A DNA stretch of 64,000 nt from Terriglobales bacterium (GCA_025936825.1 JAICSO010000009.1:124001-188000), one strand, 5' to 3'; numbered from the stretch's first letter, positions 18,300-28,754 are shown. Notes: generated by a model from the sequence alone, not told the origin. Translations and numbers: made by a program.

Positions 18300-18397
18300 G
18301 GAAGCGCATGCGGTCCGGTGATCGTCCCGGTCTTCAAAACCGGCGGGTGGCATCTAGCGGTGTCACCGGTGGGTTCGACCCCCACTCGCTTCCGCCA
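18300..18397 (+). tRNA. selC: tRNA-Sec (UCA anticodon)
   Basis: 98 nt GGAAGCGCATGCGGTCCGGTGATCGTCCCGGTCTTCAAAACCGG...GGTGGGTTCGACCCCCACTCGCTTCCGCCA; long acceptor and variable arms, CTTCAAA anticodon loop, encoded CCA; aligns with the E. coli selC layout. Confidence 0.93.
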
Positions 18398-18413
18398 TTG
18401 CCCACACAATTCC

Positions 18414-19658
18414 ATGAGCACTCGTCGGCAGTTCGTTAAATCGGCCGTAGTTGCGACGAGCGTTATCGCTGGTTCAGACAGTCCTGCAAAGGTAACTACG
18501 CTTCAGTCATCGCCCTCGCCTTTGGGGGCAGAGGACCGCAAATACTGGGTAGGAATTGCGGCTCGCCTTGCGTCGCCCGTTCTCGACGCACTCGCACATC
18601 GTAGGCTGAAAGCTGAGATGCCCGTCGAACAGCGTCGTGGCGCTGAACGAACTTCTTATACGTATCTCGAGGCGTTTGCGAGATTACTGTGCGGCATCGC
18701 ACCGTGGCTCGAAAATTCCGCGCATGTGACGGACGATGAGGGCGCACAACGGTTTGCGGAACTGGCGCGCGAGGGATTGAACGCTGCTAGCGATTTTTCA
18801 TCTCCTGATCGGATGAACTTCTCAGAGGGCGCACAGCCACTCGTCGACGCCGCTTTCCTTGCAGAAGCCATTCTGCGTGCTCCTGTTGAGCTATGGCACA
18901 AAGTTGCCGCACGTGTTCAGCGAAATCTGATAGAGGCGATAAAGCAGACTCGCAGCATTCAACCGCCGGAAAGCAATTGGCAGTTGTTTGCCACCATGAT
19001 CGAAATGTTCTTTCAATTCGCCGGCGAACAGGTTGACCGCACGCGGCTTGAGACTGGCCTTCAAAAGTATCGCAATTGGTATCTCGGAGATGGTGTATAC
19101 GGGGACGGTCCCGAGTTTCACTGGGACTACTACAACTCCTTCGTGATCCATCCCATGTTGGTCGACGCGCTGAGCGCTCTCAGCGAGAGTCAATGGACTG
19201 AGTTTCGCGAACGAGAGCTATTGCGGCTAACCCGCTGGGCTGCAATTCAAGAACGCTTGATTGCGCCGGATGGCAGCTACCCGGCAATTGGGCGGTCCAT
19301 CACTTATCGTTGTGGAGCGTTTCATGGCCTCGCGCTTGCCGCGCTGAAACACGCTCTTCCGGCGGAAGTGAAGCCTGGCCAGGCAAGAAGGGCCTTGACC
19401 GCCGTCATTCGCCGCACTCTGGAGTCTCCGAATACCTGGGATGCGAAAGGATGGTTGCTGACGGGTCTAGCTGGTCATCAACCTTCTCTCGGCGAGCGTT
19501 ATATCTCGACTGGCAACTTGTACCTTTGCAGCGCCGCATTGCTGCCGCTAGGGCTACCCTCGACCGATGCCTTCTGGAGCGAATCGAGCGGCGTAACAAC
19601 TTGGGAAACAGCATGGAGCGGACGAGATCTTCCCGCAGACCACGCCCTTGATACCTAG
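18414..19658 (+). CDS. DUF2264 domain-containing protein, putative Tat signal
   Basis: MSTRRQFVKSAVVATSVIAG N-terminus; YLEAFARLLCGIAPWLE, YGDGPEFHWDYYNSFVIHPMLVD, ITYRCGAFHGLALAAL. Confidence 0.82.
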   Translation: MSTRRQFVKSAVVATSVIAGSDSPAKVTTLQSSPSPLGAEDRKYWVGIAARLASPVLDALAHRRLKAEMPVEQRRGAERTSYTYLEAFARLLCGIAPWLENSAHVTDDEGAQRFAELAREGLNAASDFSSPDRMNFSEGAQPLVDAAFLAEAILRAPVELWHKVAARVQRNLIEAIKQTRSIQPPESNWQLFATMIEMFFQFAGEQVDRTRLETGLQKYRNWYLGDGVYGDGPEFHWDYYNSFVIHPMLVDALSALSESQWTEFRERELLRLTRWAAIQERLIAPDGSYPAIGRSITYRCGAFHGLALAALKHALPAEVKPGQARRALTAVIRRTLESPNTWDAKGWLLTGLAGHQPSLGERYISTGNLYLCSAALLPLGLPSTDAFWSESSGVTTWETAWSGRDLPADHALDT

Positions 19659-19663
19659 TAGAT

Positions 19664-20782
19664 TTACCGCGCGAATGCAGACAGCGTCTGTTTGCGCTTT
19701 GGGATTCCCCGTTGATGGCAGTCGAGGCACTTCACGGAATGAATGTTGTGCTTGCTAGCGTTGTCCTTGAAGGTGGTGTCCATCTTCTCGACATCAAGCC
19801 TGCAGTCGAGATGCTGGGTATGGCAGTTGTCGCAGGAGGCGCGAGTTTGCTGGCCGTGTTGTTGATGGCACGAGAAGCAACTCAGGCCTTCGTGGACGCC
19901 GATGGGCGTGCGGTCATCGCCTGAGTACACTTCGCGTGTGGCCACCGGTGCGTGGCATTGATAGCAGAGTGCCTGCCGCTGGTCGTGACTCATCGCTACG
20001 ATACGAGAACGATCAAGCATTACGGGGAGCGGCAAGTCGGCAACCGCGATGTAGTCAAACTCTCGGCGATCGAGGAAGGCCAGCGATGGGCGTGTGATCT
20101 CCTGCTGCGGGCCAGTTGACGCTCCGTTTGGTTCAGATTTCTGCAGTGGCACGCCTTCGTGGTGGAGTTGATGGCAGGCGAGGCAGGGCACCACGGCCTG
20201 TTGTGTGAGTTCAGCGTTCTTCAGCCGCCAAGGGCCGTGAATATCAACAGGCGTGACAAGGTCGCGAATGCCTCCCTCGAAGTGCATCGCGTGGCAGCGC
20301 AGGCAGTCGTCGTTTATTTGCTGCTTCTGGTTTTGCGCGGTGTTGAGGAAGATGTCGGAATAAGTCGTGCTGTGGCGACTGGAGCGCCACGCTGCGAACT
20401 CCTGCTGGTGACAACTTTGGCATCGCGTAGTCATAGCGAGTACGTCAGCGTTTTTGAGTTTCGGCTTCTCCGGGGTTTTGCCGCGCAGGTGCGTTATCAC
20501 CCGACCCATGTTCTTCAGGTGGAAGCCTGCGTTCAACGTGAGCACATCGCCATGGCAGCTTGAGCAGGCAACGTTGCGGTGTGTCGAGGAGTGCCAGTCT
20601 GTGTAGGGCTGCCAGATCTCGTGACAACTGGCGCAAGCATGGCCAGATCGTTCGTAATAAATGCTGGGTGTCGCAAAAGCCACGGCGATGATCACGAGTA
20701 CTGTCGCTGTTCCAGCCAGCCAACTGCCGAACAGACGCCTAGTGATGCGCTTACGCAACGGCCTGTTGGGCTCGTGCGTCAT
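19664..20782 (-). CDS. Membrane-anchored multiheme c-type cytochrome (nine CxxCH)
   Basis: N-terminal TM anchor then CASCH, CSSCH, CQSCH, CLRCH, CLACH, CYQCH, CFSCH, CDNCH, CLDCH. Confidence 0.9.
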   Translation of the reverse strand: MTHEPNRPLRKRITRRLFGSWLAGTATVLVIIAVAFATPSIYYERSGHACASCHEIWQPYTDWHSSTHRNVACSSCHGDVLTLNAGFHLKNMGRVITHLRGKTPEKPKLKNADVLAMTTRCQSCHQQEFAAWRSSRHSTTYSDIFLNTAQNQKQQINDDCLRCHAMHFEGGIRDLVTPVDIHGPWRLKNAELTQQAVVPCLACHQLHHEGVPLQKSEPNGASTGPQQEITRPSLAFLDRREFDYIAVADLPLPVMLDRSRIVAMSHDQRQALCYQCHAPVATREVYSGDDRTPIGVHEGLSCFSCHQQHGQQTRASCDNCHTQHLDCRLDVEKMDTTFKDNASKHNIHSVKCLDCHQRGIPKRKQTLSAFAR

Positions 20783-22417
20783 ACGGATTTCCAGTTCTGC
20801 GCGATGTGCTCGCCCACGCGGTACGCATTTGCCATGATTGTCAGTACAGGATTAAATCCGCCGTTGGTCACATGTACGCTTCCATCCGCGATGAAAAGAT
20901 TTTCGACATCGTGAACGCGGCAGTTGCGGTCCACAACTGAGGTATGCGGATCGTTTCCCATGCGGCAAGTGCCCGCTTGATGCTGACCGCCGCTTAACTC
21001 GGAGCCGGGAAGACGCGGCCACGTTCGAATCGCTCCTGCTTCTTTGAGCCACCGCTCGGCCTTGTCAGCAATGTATTTCGCGGTGACGATGTCGGAAGGA
21101 TGACGATGGCCGGAAAGGCGCGCCACCGGAATGCCCCAGAAATCCCCCACTGTGGGATCAACCTGCACACGCGCCTCGAATACTGGCAATTCCTGCACCG
21201 GCCCCATCACAACGCTGGAGCGCCGGTAGTACTTGCGCATGTAATCCTTGTGCTCGTTGCCCCAACGCGGCAGTCCCGGTGGACTCATGCCGGCGAAATG
21301 AATTGGAAGGCGAATAAATTCATTGCACAGCAGCGCACCGCCAACCAATCCCGGATTGCCGTGGTTATAGTCGCAGATCGCAATCGAAGCTCCGGGCCCG
21401 AGATCGTCGAAGACTTCGAAGTTGAACAGACCCATCGCTCCGGTATAGGCATGCCCTTGCAGATTGCGCCCGACCCAGTCATAGCGATTGCCGATGCCGT
21501 TCGGAAACAAGAGGCTCCTGGAATTCAGCAACAGGCGAGCCGATTCGACGGCAGATCCTGCAATGACGACAACATCGGCAGGTTGCTCCCGCAGATGATT
21601 ATGCTGATCAAAATACGCAACTCCAGTAGCACGACCTTTTCCATTGGTCAGGACTTCTTTAACTACGCAGTTGGTGCGCAGTTCGCAGTTGCCGGTAGCG
21701 AGAGCTCTGGGGATGACGGTGTTGTGCGTGCCATTCTTGGCATCCACCTCGCATGCGAAACCAACACACCAACGGCAACGCATGCATCCGCCGCGGCCGT
21801 TGTAGGGAACGCTGTTACGCAACATGGGAATGTGAAACGGATGCAGGCCGAGGCGCTTAGCGGCGGCACCGAGCAGTACGTGCTCTTTGCTGTCGGGCAA
21901 AGGCGGCATTGGTAGAGGCTTCTTGCGCGGCGGCTTTTGCGGTGGTTCGGGGCCCCCTGAAACTCCGATTTCCCATTCCGCTTTTTCATAATATGGTTCG
22001 AGGTCCTCGTAGCTGATCGGCCAGTCGTCGAGCGTGCTAGCCTCGACTGTTCCGTAAGTCGAGCGCATGCGGAAATCCTGCGGCATGAAGCGCCACGCCA
22101 TTTGCGCCGTAGCTGAATGTGCCGCCGCCAACACAGGCCGCATTGTTGGAGTAGGCCCAGTGATTGGGCTTTATGACACGCGGCCGTCCATCGTCGCTGA
22201 TTGCGACTCGGGGATTACGTTCATCAGGGCCGAAGCCGCAACCGAGAAATGATGTTCGCTGATTCCGCAGGTCGTCTTTACGGCAATCGAAAGCGGTGTG
22301 CCATTTGCCCCGCTCCAGCAGCACAACGCTCATGCCGGCGCAGGCAAGTTCCTTGGCGACGACACCGCCGCCAGCGCCTGCCCCCACCACAACCGCGTTG
22401 AGCTTCTTCAGTGGCAT
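20779..22417 (-). pseudogene. GMC-family oxidoreductase, split by a +1 frameshift near 22098
   Basis: 22037-22417 has FAD-binding VVVGAGAGGGVVAKELACAGMSVVLLERG. 20779-22143 has the remainder (AWRFMPQDFRMRSTYG...HQAGTCRMGNDPHTSVVDRNCRVHDVENLFIADGSVHVTNGGFNPVLTIMANA). Removing one G in AATGGCGTGG restores YGANAWRFMPQ. Confidence 0.85.
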
Positions 22418-22433
22418 TGCAATGCTTGTGCCG

Positions 22434-22994
22434 TCACGTGGCGCGCGGGTCGTATTTCAAGCGGCCGCGTACCTGAGGATAAGCGAGTCCGACCATCTTC
22501 CAACTTACGCGTGCTCGGTTGCCGCCGTGTCGCGGATCTCCGTAGAAGCCCTGCATCGTATGCGACAGCACCGTCTCAAAGAACTGTCGTGAGTCGACGG
22601 TTTCCCAGATGTTCTTCGAAACCGTACCTCGCTCGGTAGCGTCGAGAATTTCGACTTGTTGTTTTCCATCTAGTTCGGCGAAACGCTTCCCGAACCAGGA
22701 GCGGGCGGTCGCATCGGTGTAGCCGAGGCCGTCGCGGTACAAATCCTGCGCATCGGCAAATGGACCACACAGCTGAATGTCGATGAAGTTGACGGCCTGG
22801 GCCCACTCGGCGCCGGGATCCTGATCTGGCGGAACAAGTTGGCCGCAAATGGCCGCGAGAACGCGGGCTTCACACAGGCGGAGAAAGCGCCAGGGGGTTG
22901 GTGATCCGGAGCACGTCGTCATTCCGCTAGCCGCCGCTGCTGCGGCAGCAAGCTCAATGAATTCGCGACGGGTGAGGTTCTTGTACCAGCTCAC
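22434..22994 (-). CDS. Gluconate 2-dehydrogenase subunit 3 family protein
   Basis: Tat-like N-term TRREFIELAAAAAAASGM; VLAAICGQLVPPDQDPGAEWAQAVNFIDIQL; HTMQGFYGDPRHGGNR. Confidence 0.85.
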   Translation of the reverse strand: MSWYKNLTRREFIELAAAAAAASGMTTCSGSPTPWRFLRLCEARVLAAICGQLVPPDQDPGAEWAQAVNFIDIQLCGPFADAQDLYRDGLGYTDATARSWFGKRFAELDGKQQVEILDATERGTVSKNIWETVDSRQFFETVLSHTMQGFYGDPRHGGNRARVSWKMVGLAYPQVRGRLKYDPRAT

Positions 22995-23110
22995 AGCAAT
23001 GCGCAGACCTAGTGGGCCTGCTTAACGCATTGTGAAATAAGCAAGAACGCGGGGAAGTGATGGAGGTCACAGACCCTGGTATCCGGGTACACCGGGCACT
23101 TGCGACAGAA

Positions 23111-25018
23111 CTACTCGCCCCGCACCAGGCGCAGCGTGTCAGCGACAGCATCCTCGCGCGACTTCGGCTTTCCGTTGCCGTTGGGCGGCACATCCTCAGT
23201 CGTGTCACCCTCGCCGGGAGCGAGGAACAGGTTGTTTACCAGTCCTTGCTGCTTGGTATAGAGCTCGTAATAGCGACCTTGGGCCGCATAGAGTTTATCG
23301 TGGTTGCCACGCTCAACAATGCGCCCTTGCTCAACCACGAGAATCTGATCGGCACGCCGGATAGTGGAGAGGCGATGGGCGATCACGAAGGTAGTGCGCC
23401 CGCGCATGAGATAAGAGAGGCCTTCCTGGATCATCTGCTCCGATTCGGAGTCGAGGCTGGAGGTGGCTTCGTCGAGAATCAGAATGCGAGGTTCCGCAAG
23501 GATTGCACGAGCGATAGAGATGCGCTGGCGCTGGCCTCCGGAAAGCTTAACGCCGCGTTCGCCCACAATGGTGTCGTACTTATCCGCAAAGCTCTCGGCG
23601 AATTCGTCGACGCGAGCGATGCGGCAGGCGCGCAATACCTCTGCCGCGCTCGCATCAGGACGCGAGAAAGCGACATTCTCGCGAATGCTCCCATCGAACA
23701 GAAAAGAATCCTGCAGCACAACCCCGAGCTGGGTACGGTAGGAGTCGAGCCGGACGGTGCTGAGGTCAACTCCATCGACCAGCACTGCGCCTTGTTTTGG
23801 AGTGTAGAAGGCGGAGATCAGGCCGATGATGGTGGACTTGCCTGAACCAGACGATCCGACCAACGCAGTGACTGTGCCTGGGGCGGCATGAAACGAAATG
23901 CCGTCAATTACGGTACGCACACCGTCATAGCTGAAGCTGACGTGGTCGAAATCGACATTGCCGTCAATTTCGGGTAGAGCTATGGTTCGGCGAGGATCAC
24001 GATCTTCGGCAGATTCTTTCAGGATCTCGTGAGTGCGTTCCAAGCCGGCGACGGCCTCAGTAAGCTGCGTACCGATTTGGACAATCTGCATCACCGGAGC
24101 GATCAGGAACCCCATAAAGAGCGTGTAGGTGAAGAAGCCGCCGATGGTCAGCGAGCCCGCTAGGATCTGTCGTGCACCGACGTACATAATGACCGCACCG
24201 ACAACACCGAGCAGCATGCTGGCGGAAAGGCCCATGATCGAAGTTGCGGTGAGAGTCTTGAGCACATTATCGAGCAGCCGCTTCACGCCTGCGGAGAAGA
24301 CATTTTCTTCTCGGGTCTCGGCATGATAACCCTTTACGACGCGAATTCCGCCCAGTGATTCCGCGAGACGTCCCGTGACTTCGGCATTAATTTTGCCGCG
24401 CTCGCGGAAGATTGGCCTGATTGTCTGAAAGGCTTTTTTCAGAGCAAGAGCGAAGGCCGCCAGAAATCCGAAGGCCAGCAGCGTCATGACGCTGCTGATC
24501 CGGAAAAGCACCACCAGCGCAATGCTGGCGGTCAGCAGGCCGCCAACAAGGTCCACCAGGCCGGTTCCAATCAGGTTTCGAACGCCTTCCACGTCGCTCA
24601 TGATGCGCGAGACAAGAACGCCGCTCTTTGTTGAGTCGTGAAACGAAACCGGAAGTCGGCCGACATGCGCCTGCACTTTTTGCCGAAGTTCATTGATTAG
24701 CCGCTGAGCAGCTTTCGACAGCAACTGGGTCAGCGAAAACGACGTGACGCCTTGGACGAAGGTTGCGGCCAGAACGCCGAAAACGATCGGCTTCAATAAG
24801 CCGATCTGGTGCTTGGTGATGACATTATCGATCAGAAATCGCGTCGAGTATGGGAGAACGAGCGAAGCGACGCGATTGATGGCCATCAACACGAAGCCAA
24901 AGGCGAGCAGTCCTCGGCGCGGGCGGACGAGTTCCCAAACCAGCGGGAGCACCGCTCGTAACTTGGGGCGGGATGCTCCGGCGCCAGATGCACGAAAGTG
25001 ATGGGGAACTGTTTGCAT
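23111..25018 (-). CDS. ABC exporter, fused permease/ATPase
   Basis: TM domain plus Walker A GSSGSGKST, signature LSGGQRQRISIARAIL, Walker B ILILDEATSSLD, H-loop VIAHRLSTI. Confidence 0.95.
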   Translation of the reverse strand: MQTVPHHFRASGAGASRPKLRAVLPLVWELVRPRRGLLAFGFVLMAINRVASLVLPYSTRFLIDNVITKHQIGLLKPIVFGVLAATFVQGVTSFSLTQLLSKAAQRLINELRQKVQAHVGRLPVSFHDSTKSGVLVSRIMSDVEGVRNLIGTGLVDLVGGLLTASIALVVLFRISSVMTLLAFGFLAAFALALKKAFQTIRPIFRERGKINAEVTGRLAESLGGIRVVKGYHAETREENVFSAGVKRLLDNVLKTLTATSIMGLSASMLLGVVGAVIMYVGARQILAGSLTIGGFFTYTLFMGFLIAPVMQIVQIGTQLTEAVAGLERTHEILKESAEDRDPRRTIALPEIDGNVDFDHVSFSYDGVRTVIDGISFHAAPGTVTALVGSSGSGKSTIIGLISAFYTPKQGAVLVDGVDLSTVRLDSYRTQLGVVLQDSFLFDGSIRENVAFSRPDASAAEVLRACRIARVDEFAESFADKYDTIVGERGVKLSGGQRQRISIARAILAEPRILILDEATSSLDSESEQMIQEGLSYLMRGRTTFVIAHRLSTIRRADQILVVEQGRIVERGNHDKLYAAQGRYYELYTKQQGLVNNLFLAPGEGDTTEDVPPNGNGKPKSREDAVADTLRLVRGE

Positions 25019-25086
25019 TGTTGATTGGATACCTTTTACTTGCTAGCTGCTTCAAAATGTGAGCGAAACGTCTTTGCTGAGCTCTT

Positions 25087-25641
25087 TTATGCGGACGGAT
25101 CCAGCCGCAGACGGTATAGGACATGCTTGCGCAACGGGTGCCCAGGAGGGAGCTGGGGATGATCGAAGTCGTCGGCCGCATCGTGCGACATTCCGAGTTT
25201 CTCCATCACCCGGCGAGACCGCACATTGGCAGGGACCGTGAAGCTTACGAGCTCGTGCAGTCCCAGAACGTCGCGGGAATACTGCAAGACCGCCAATGCT
25301 CCCTCGGTTGCCAAGCCCCGTCCCCACACGCCTGGTGAAAGACGCCAGCCGATTTCTACGCACGGGGTGAAATGGGCCCGGAGCGAGGGGACGTTCAGCC
25401 CGATGAAGCCGATGAAGGTGTGGTTCGACTTAAGCTCCGCCGCATACATGCCAAATCCGTGTTTGCGGAAATGCGTTTCGATCATCGCAACCAGTGCATC
25501 ACTTTGAGCACGCGTGAGATGAGCCGGGAAGAACTCCATCACCTTAGCATCGCAGTTGATGCGCGCGAACTGCTTCTTGTCCGCCTGTTTCCACTGACGA
25601 AGGATCAGGCGAGGCGTCTCAATCACTGCTTGTCCGTGCAT
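25087..25641 (-). CDS. GNAT N-acetyltransferase (RimJ/RimL type)
   Basis: IETPRLILRQWKQAD...EIGWRLSPGVWGRGLATEGALAVLQYSRDVLGLHELVSFTVPANVRSRRVMEKLGM. Confidence 0.92.
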   Translation of the reverse strand: MHGQAVIETPRLILRQWKQADKKQFARINCDAKVMEFFPAHLTRAQSDALVAMIETHFRKHGFGMYAAELKSNHTFIGFIGLNVPSLRAHFTPCVEIGWRLSPGVWGRGLATEGALAVLQYSRDVLGLHELVSFTVPANVRSRRVMEKLGMSHDAADDFDHPQLPPGHPLRKHVLYRLRLDPSA

Positions 25642-25665
25642 GCAAGTTACGCAACTTGGTGCCCT

Positions 25666-26733
25666 TTACTTGCCTGTCGCAGCAGAATATTTCTTCGTCT
25701 GCTTGGTTCGCGAATTAAAGACATCGAAGCTGCCGTCTTTATGCGCGGTCAGTAAGAGGTAGTGGCCAGCATCCGGCCCTTGCGGATTAGCGATGAACTC
25801 CGCAGCCACATTGTGCGTGCTTCCGCCTTCCTCCGAGTAGTGCAATTGCCAGAGGGTCTCTAATCGCGGAGATTTTTCAATGACCTCCCACGGACCAGGC
25901 GAACCGCCCTTCTTGGCACCATTGTCCATGATCGCCACTCGTGGAGCGAGGCCATCTACGAGTTGCGGACTCCCGCTTTGCTCCCATCCGTGATGCGAGA
26001 CGACGTAAATATCAACCTTGCCAAGTTTGTTCTCCGGACACATCAGACCCCACTCCTTGTCTTTCGTAAGATCGCCGAGATCCAGGATGCGAAGTTTACC
26101 GAAGGTTGCCAGGAAACCGAGTGAACGGGAATTCTCGGTGGTATCGGCAGTGGATTGTTCTGCCCCCTTGCATGAAGGATTTTCTCCACCGGCACCGGGC
26201 AGCGGCTTCGATATCAAGTTGCCGTCGGCACTAACGACAACGGCATCAATTCCGGTGATAGGCAGTTTGTCTCCCGGTTTGGCAACGATGTGCTTGTACT
26301 TTCCACTTTGCAGCAGTTTCTGGTACGCCTGCCAGACCTGCATGGTGGGCTGATCGGTAGTCTCGCGGTTCTCGCCATGATCGATGAATGTGCCGATCGG
26401 GAAGCGCTCGGCAAGTTGGGGCACACCACCGACGTGATCCATATGGAAATGGGTGATCAACACATAATCGATCTTGCTGAGGCCGGCATCCTTCGCTGCA
26501 GCAACAATGCGATCGGCGTCGCGGCCGTTGAACCCCGGCCAGCCAGTGTCCACCAGCAGCGATTGCCCAGTAGGTGTCACAAACAACGTTGATTGACCGC
26601 CTTCGACATCGACGAAGTAGATCTTCAAAGGTGTTGAAGATGCAGCAGTGGCCCAAGGCAAACACAAAAACGGCACTAATAAAGAGGTCGCCATCCATAG
26701 GAACCCACGATTCATTCTTATCCTCCAAGCCAC
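25666..26733 (-). CDS. Secreted metallo-beta-lactamase-fold hydrolase (ComEC C-terminal-like)
   Basis: Signal peptide; LITHFHMDHVGG (HxHxDH); GQSTLFVTPTGQSLLVDTG. Confidence 0.9.
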   Translation of the reverse strand: MAWRIRMNRGFLWMATSLLVPFLCLPWATAASSTPLKIYFVDVEGGQSTLFVTPTGQSLLVDTGWPGFNGRDADRIVAAAKDAGLSKIDYVLITHFHMDHVGGVPQLAERFPIGTFIDHGENRETTDQPTMQVWQAYQKLLQSGKYKHIVAKPGDKLPITGIDAVVVSADGNLISKPLPGAGGENPSCKGAEQSTADTTENSRSLGFLATFGKLRILDLGDLTKDKEWGLMCPENKLGKVDIYVVSHHGWEQSGSPQLVDGLAPRVAIMDNGAKKGGSPGPWEVIEKSPRLETLWQLHYSEEGGSTHNVAAEFIANPQGPDAGHYLLLTAHKDGSFDVFNSRTKQTKKYSAATGK

Positions 26734-26768
26734 AATTTGCGATTACGAGATGATCAAGACGATGTGAA

Positions 26769-27482
26769 TCACAGGGGTGAAAGTTCGTCTTCATGGTCGT
26801 GCTGCTCTTCTGCAGGTTCACTTCCAAAGCGCTTCTCTAAGTATCGTCGTGCCAAGTCTTTCCCGCCAAGTCCGAACGCCAGCGCCAGACCAAACATCAA
26901 GGCGCCGAAGGTCATGCCAAAAGCCACGACCACCGTCCGTGAGCTGATGCTCAACTCCTCGAATGCCATCGACACCACGAAAAGAATAATCATCGTCCGC
27001 ACGGCCCAGCTGATGATCCTTGGCGATGACAAATTCGCATTCACTGCGCCGAGCAACACCGCGCGGGAAAAAAAGCTTGCGGCGAGGAGGCCAAAAAACA
27101 GAATGAAGAGCGAGACCACCAGTCGCGGCAGGAATTCGATGAAAGTTGCGACGTGTTCGTCGAACCCGGCTACCCCAAGCACGCTGATGCCGAGCAGGAT
27201 GAACCCGAGCCACGCGATCCAGAAGACAAATCGGCTCGTGAGCTCGGTCAGCGAAGGTAGCGCAGCGCCGCGCAGAAGTTGAGTGGCGCCTGTGTGCTCC
27301 GACAGCTTGTCGAATCGGGCAATCTTCAGGATGCTGCGGGCGATCGCACGAAGCAGGATCGCGATCACCCAGCCCACGAGCACAATCACCAGCATTTCGA
27401 GAATACGAGGAAGAAATCGCGCGAAACCTTTCAGGATTTCATCCGCCGCTCGTGTCATTTCGCCTACAAAATTACTCCACAT
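26769..27482 (-). CDS. MscS-related conserved TM-helix protein
   Basis: Multiple TM segments; LVGWVIAILLRAIARSILK and GLALAFGLGGKDLARRYLEK. Confidence 0.75.
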   Translation of the reverse strand: MWSNFVGEMTRAADEILKGFARFLPRILEMLVIVLVGWVIAILLRAIARSILKIARFDKLSEHTGATQLLRGAALPSLTELTSRFVFWIAWLGFILLGISVLGVAGFDEHVATFIEFLPRLVVSLFILFFGLLAASFFSRAVLLGAVNANLSSPRIISWAVRTMIILFVVSMAFEELSISSRTVVVAFGMTFGALMFGLALAFGLGGKDLARRYLEKRFGSEPAEEQHDHEDELSPL

Positions 27483-27488
27483 AGGACC

Positions 27489-28754
27489 TCACTTCCCGCC
27501 GTCCCAGACTTGCAGCAGGTACGGCTTTTCGGCCTCAAACGCGTGGCAGACCTTATCAATGTTGCTTTCGATCTCCGATTCTTTGGCTTCACGGTTTTCC
27601 GTCAGAAATGTAAGTGCGCGTCCGCGGAATAACGGCACCAGCGCCTGGACTACATGATCACGCCCGATTACCGCACGATGGTAGGCCGCGGCGAATTCGT
27701 ATACAGTTCGCGCCCAAAGCGGTTCCGGCAGCTCAAATTCATTCTCGGGCAAGGTTGCGAGCCGTTTCAATTCCTCGTGAGTTGGAGTCGATAGGATGGA
27801 TGAGAACACCGGCTCCAGTTGTGAGATTCCGAACGTGAACATCTGATGCAGCCGCTTGCGGTTCACGCGCATGGGCTCGAGACTGACCGCAGGTTGACAC
27901 CCGCCGCATGGCGCCGGCAAAGGCTCTCGCGAGTCCTTCCATGCTGCGGGATAACAGTCCATTGAGCAGAAGAGTAGGCCCGCAGTTTCGCGCATGGCCT
28001 TCACCAGATCAGATGGTGGCGACTCCAATCGGCCTCGAGTTCCTAAGAAAGACTGGTAAATCCTGTAGCGTCCAATGATTGCCGCCAGCGTCAACCACAA
28101 TTCTGTCCCGTGACGTCCTTGCTCCTGCGTCCACAGATCCTGGTTGAGAAAGTTGCTGCCTAGATTGCTTGAAAAAGCGTAATCCGACGGATAGGGTTCC
28201 TGCACTGTGCAACCATAGACCGCGCGCGTCACCGGATAAACCAAATTGCGGATCAACATGCCATCGAACTTGTGGCGACGGTAAACCGGGAGAACAAGGT
28301 CAACCCCCTCGCGAATCACTGGACGCAAAAGGCGTTCGACCCACTCCGGTTCCAGGCTGGTCGACTCCGGCGAAATGACAGCGCACGCTTTGGCTTGCAG
28401 AAGATCGGCGGCCGCAAGAATGGTGTGAAGCGCGGTTCCGCTAGCAGGCGGTCCTTCATACTGTGTGCTGATGCTGTGCAGCGTGCGCAAGGCCGGCAGA
28501 TTTGACCCAACTGTATCGTTGATTGATGCGGCACACACCAGATCACGTGTGCCGTCGCGGGAGCCGCCGTCAGCGTTGATGATCACGGACCTGGCGCGTG
28601 GGAAATACTTCAGCAGGCCAGCGCGAACAGCTTGGACGACCTGGCCGACCGTGCGCGCATCATTGTGCGTTGGCACGCCGACAAGGATGTCCACTTCGCC
28701 AACATTTATCAGTTCGCGAATGAACTCGTCCGAAAGTATGCTCTCGTCGGGCAA
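27489..28754 (-). CDS. Glycosyltransferase (GT81/GT2-like, mannosyl/glucosylglycerate-synthase type)
   Basis: ILVGVPTHNDARTVGQVVQAVRAGL, NADGGSRDGT, YPSDYAFSSNLGSNFL, GTELWLTLAAI. Confidence 0.75.
   Translation of the reverse strand: MPDESILSDEFIRELINVGEVDILVGVPTHNDARTVGQVVQAVRAGLLKYFPRARSVIINADGGSRDGTRDLVCAASINDTVGSNLPALRTLHSISTQYEGPPASGTALHTILAAADLLQAKACAVISPESTSLEPEWVERLLRPVIREGVDLVLPVYRRHKFDGMLIRNLVYPVTRAVYGCTVQEPYPSDYAFSSNLGSNFLNQDLWTQEQGRHGTELWLTLAAIIGRYRIYQSFLGTRGRLESPPSDLVKAMRETAGLLFCSMDCYPAAWKDSREPLPAPCGGCQPAVSLEPMRVNRKRLHQMFTFGISQLEPVFSSILSTPTHEELKRLATLPENEFELPEPLWARTVYEFAAAYHRAVIGRDHVVQALVPLFRGRALTFLTENREAKESEIESNIDKVCHAFEAEKPYLLQVWDGGK

Noticed and set aside
18318-18413. Upstream extension of the DUF2264 ORF
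   Set aside because: Lies inside selC; ATG at 18414 with a Tat-like N-terminus is the sensible start.
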